This document shows, in pieces, positions 62,601 to 64,000 of a stretch of DNA of 64,000 nt. A program made the position numbers and the translations under genes. The DNA lies in contig CAVWCQ010000008.1 in assembly GCA_963753545.1 (NCBI GenBank), positions 2,852,001-2,916,000 of the forward strand, given 5' to 3'. The number at the start of each line of letters is the position of its first letter. Position 1 is the stretch's first letter. The notes under the pieces are model-generated. The model saw only the letters and a program-made list of their open reading frames with translations. It did no database searches and was not told the origin of the DNA. The DNA comes from CAVWCQ01 sp963753545. Its GTDB lineage: Bacteria; Chloroflexota; Anaerolineae; Aggregatilineales; Aggregatilineaceae.

Positions 62601-63055
62601 CTAGATTAGATCAACGACCCAGTTCGCGGCCTGGAGTCGAGTATCCAGTTCGCGGCGTTCTTGAGCTACCTGATCTGCCCGCTGTTGAAGTTCACCCGCA
62701 TTGACGGTGCTTTCGAAGCGCACCTCGGAGCGGGAGTAACGATCCTGGGTAACGGTAGCGCGCTGCGCCAGTTCCCGGTAAGCCGCATGCCGGACATCCA
62801 GCATATCACGCACAGCCAGCGCGTCTGACAGAGTCAGGCCGGGATCGAGTTCCGTTGCCGCATTGGTGCGATTGATGCGCTGGATCAGACGAGTCAAGTC
62901 GTCAGTAACGCGCTCCAATTCGGTGAGCAGCCTCTGTGGATCTCCGCGGGACGATCCCCTTCCTGCACACGAGCCACAAGCAGCAAGCGCTGCTTCAACT
63001 GCGTGATTCGCTTCTGATAATCAGCGCGAAGAACAAGTGCTTCGGCCAGCTTCAT
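62601..63055 (-). CDS. DIP1984-family protein, frameshifted near 62935
   Basis: ATG 63055 has GGAGG six bases upstream. The N-terminal part MKLAEALVLRADYQKRITQL with VQEGDRPAE, and the second-frame part with LIQRINRTNAAT, RYSRSEVRFESTV and ELDTRLQAANW, match the DIP1984 family over its whole length (about 150 residues). These are helical, coiled-coil cytoplasmic proteins of unknown function. The frame change near 62935 lies between two conserved blocks and is likely an error. Confidence 0.82.
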
Positions 63056-63119
63056 GATTTCCTCCGCTCTGCATCTCGTTTGAACCTTATTGAACCCTAT
63101 AAGATGCTAGGCGGTTCTA

Positions 63120-63148
63120 AAAATATCAATATTCGGCCAGTCTGTCAA
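63120..63148 (-). promoter_or_regulatory. Promoter of the DIP1984-family gene
   Basis: TTGACA (63148-63143), 17 bases, TATTTT (63125-63120). Confidence 0.65.
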
Positions 63149-63154
63149 GGGTGA

Positions 63155-63182
63155 AATAAAAAGGGGTGCAACATTGCACCCC
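63155..63182 (-). terminator. Terminator of the SH3-repeat gene
   Basis: GGGGTGCAATGTTGCACCCC followed by TTTTTATTT on the minus strand, 23 bases after the stop. Confidence 0.88.
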
Positions 63183-63205
63183 AAACGATCAATCAAGCGC
63201 GAGGT

Positions 63206-64000
63206 TTACGGCTCCAGCCAGTAGGTAGCGCCTTCGCCTTCCGCCGTCCATCCAACAATCCCGGCGTAGTTGACAGGCCACCACAAACGACCATCCGAAC
63301 CACACTGCGGCGCTCCTGTGATAGTGAAATAGGCTCCGCTGGGAATCTGCCCGTTGACCTGACCTGCGCCAGGCAAGGTGCGCATAGCGTTCGGCAAACC
63401 AGGGGTCACGCGGGCCTGCATGCCAGGGACCAGCCGCGAGGCAGGCGATGCGGCACAAATCAGCGGTGTTACCCAATAGACGCCGCTCTGCCCTTCCCCG
63501 GTCCAGCCCGTCATCGCGCCGTACTGGACCTGCCACCACAAGACGCCCGATACACACTGAGGGCCACCGATCACACGGAAGAAGCCGCCAGCCGGAATAT
63601 AGCCGATCACCTGTCCGCTGCCTGCCTGGGTACGCAGGGCGTTGGGGAGGCCGGGTGTCACCTGTCCCGATATTCCAACCGTGACGCGGGATGTCATCTG
63701 GCAGACGGTCACATTAGGATCGGGCTGCAACCAGTAGGTAGTTCCTTCACCTTCCGCCGTCCAGCCGACCAGATTGTTATAGTTCACCTGCCACCACAAT
63801 CTGCCATCTGATCCACACTGAGGACCAGCCAGCACCGTGAATGACGCGCCGCCGGGAATCTGACCGAGCGTGCTTCCGCCAGCGGGTTGGCTGCGAACCG
63901 TATTCGGCAGACCGGGCGTAACCTGGGCCTGCATTCCGGGCGATAAACGAGCGGGCGGCGCGTTGTAGCAAGTCGCCAACGGCATGAGCCAGTATTGACC
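63206..64000 (-). CDS. Secreted SH3b-repeat protein (5' end outside window)
   Basis: The frame enters from the window edge and stops at 63206, so the N-terminus is missing. It holds three tandem modules of about 80 residues. Each has VTPGLPN, an SH3b core with GPQC/GAPQC, LWW-x-V-x-Y and GWT-x-EG, ending YWL/YWV. Two Cys per module suggest disulfides outside the cell. The modules resemble those of the SH3-like protein at 18964-20604 and the FHA protein tail. Such domains often bind cell-wall peptides; the ligand is not known. Confidence 0.75.
   Translation of the reverse strand, partial: GQYWLMPLATCYNAPPARLSPGMQAQVTPGLPNTVRSQPAGGSTLGQIPGGASFTVLAGPQCGSDGRLWWQVNYNNLVGWTAEGEGTTYWLQPDPNVTVCQMTSRVTVGISGQVTPGLPNALRTQAGSGQVIGYIPAGGFFRVIGGPQCVSGVLWWQVQYGAMTGWTGEGQSGVYWVTPLICAASPASRLVPGMQARVTPGLPNAMRTLPGAGQVNGQIPSGAYFTITGAPQCGSDGRLWWPVNYAGIVGWTAEGEGATYWLEP

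Noticed and set aside
1..64000. CRISPR array, transposase, phage module, rRNA genes
   Set aside because: I looked for evenly spaced repeats, DDE-type or integrase motifs and rRNA core sequences and found none.

Overview
The window looks like a chromosomal piece of a Chloroflexota-type bacterium, probably Anaerolineae-like; this is inference. The basis is the mix of T-box and SAM-I leaders, a MoxR/DUF58/VWA operon, a membrane-anchored MurF, oligosaccharide and oligopeptide ABC importers, many extracellular SH3-like proteins, GGAGG-type ribosome binding sites and abundant short intergenic palindromes of the GTAGGGGCG type. No rRNA, CRISPR array, transposase or phage module was found. About seventeen genes, including essential single-copy ones (serS, leuS), are split by one-base frame changes. 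I read most of these as assembly or sequencing indels and annotate each such gene as one locus.

Layout. 1-17093 (minus): a twelve-gene, tightly packed operon with an FHA-domain membrane protein, a large exported protein, two ABC-2 type transporters, a Gln-rich coiled-coil membrane protein, a lipoprotein, a MoxR ATPase, a DUF58 protein, a GT39-like membrane glycosyltransferase and a VWA membrane protein. 17598-23929 (minus): a dipeptide/oligopeptide ABC importer (dppD, F, C, B) with an SH3-like secreted protein in place of a binding protein. 24242-26715 (plus): T-box leader, small membrane protein, serS and a Mug-type DNA glycosylase. 27338-27739: RNase P RNA. 28560-29003 (minus): a thioredoxin-like gene with an in-frame TGA exactly at the first Cys of CxxC, a strong selenoprotein candidate. 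29150-32941 (minus): leuS, two small ORFs and a Leu-specific T-box leader that has a complete tRNA-Ala gene inserted in it.

33021-40123 (plus): a GT-C membrane glycosyltransferase, two enlarged sugar ABC permeases and an M23 peptidase with a beta-propeller-like tail. 40120-46742 (minus): NIF3-like protein, an unknown protein, enoyl-CoA hydratase, an unknown protein, an SDR, class I FBP aldolase and aspartate-semialdehyde dehydrogenase. 46850-49695 (plus): SAM-I riboswitch with metY and metX. 51174-52888 (minus): aspartokinase behind a classical Thr/Met-rich leader-peptide attenuator. 52998-56215: GT2 glycosyltransferase, response regulator, C39-like peptidase. 56218-61116 (minus): a cell-wall cluster (ddl, murF-like, hydrolase, murA-like). 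61356-64000: a DapA-family aldolase, a DIP1984-family protein and an SH3-repeat protein cut by the window edge.

Functionally, the amino-acid genes (asd, ask, metX, metY, dapA-like, serS, leuS) are scattered but carry four RNA-level sensors: two T-boxes, one SAM-I and one leader-peptide attenuator. A dispersed repeat of about 270 bp (17206-17478, 50474-50732, degenerate near 26860-27262) lies upstream of three unrelated genes in the same relative orientation and may be a shared 5'-UTR/promoter cassette.
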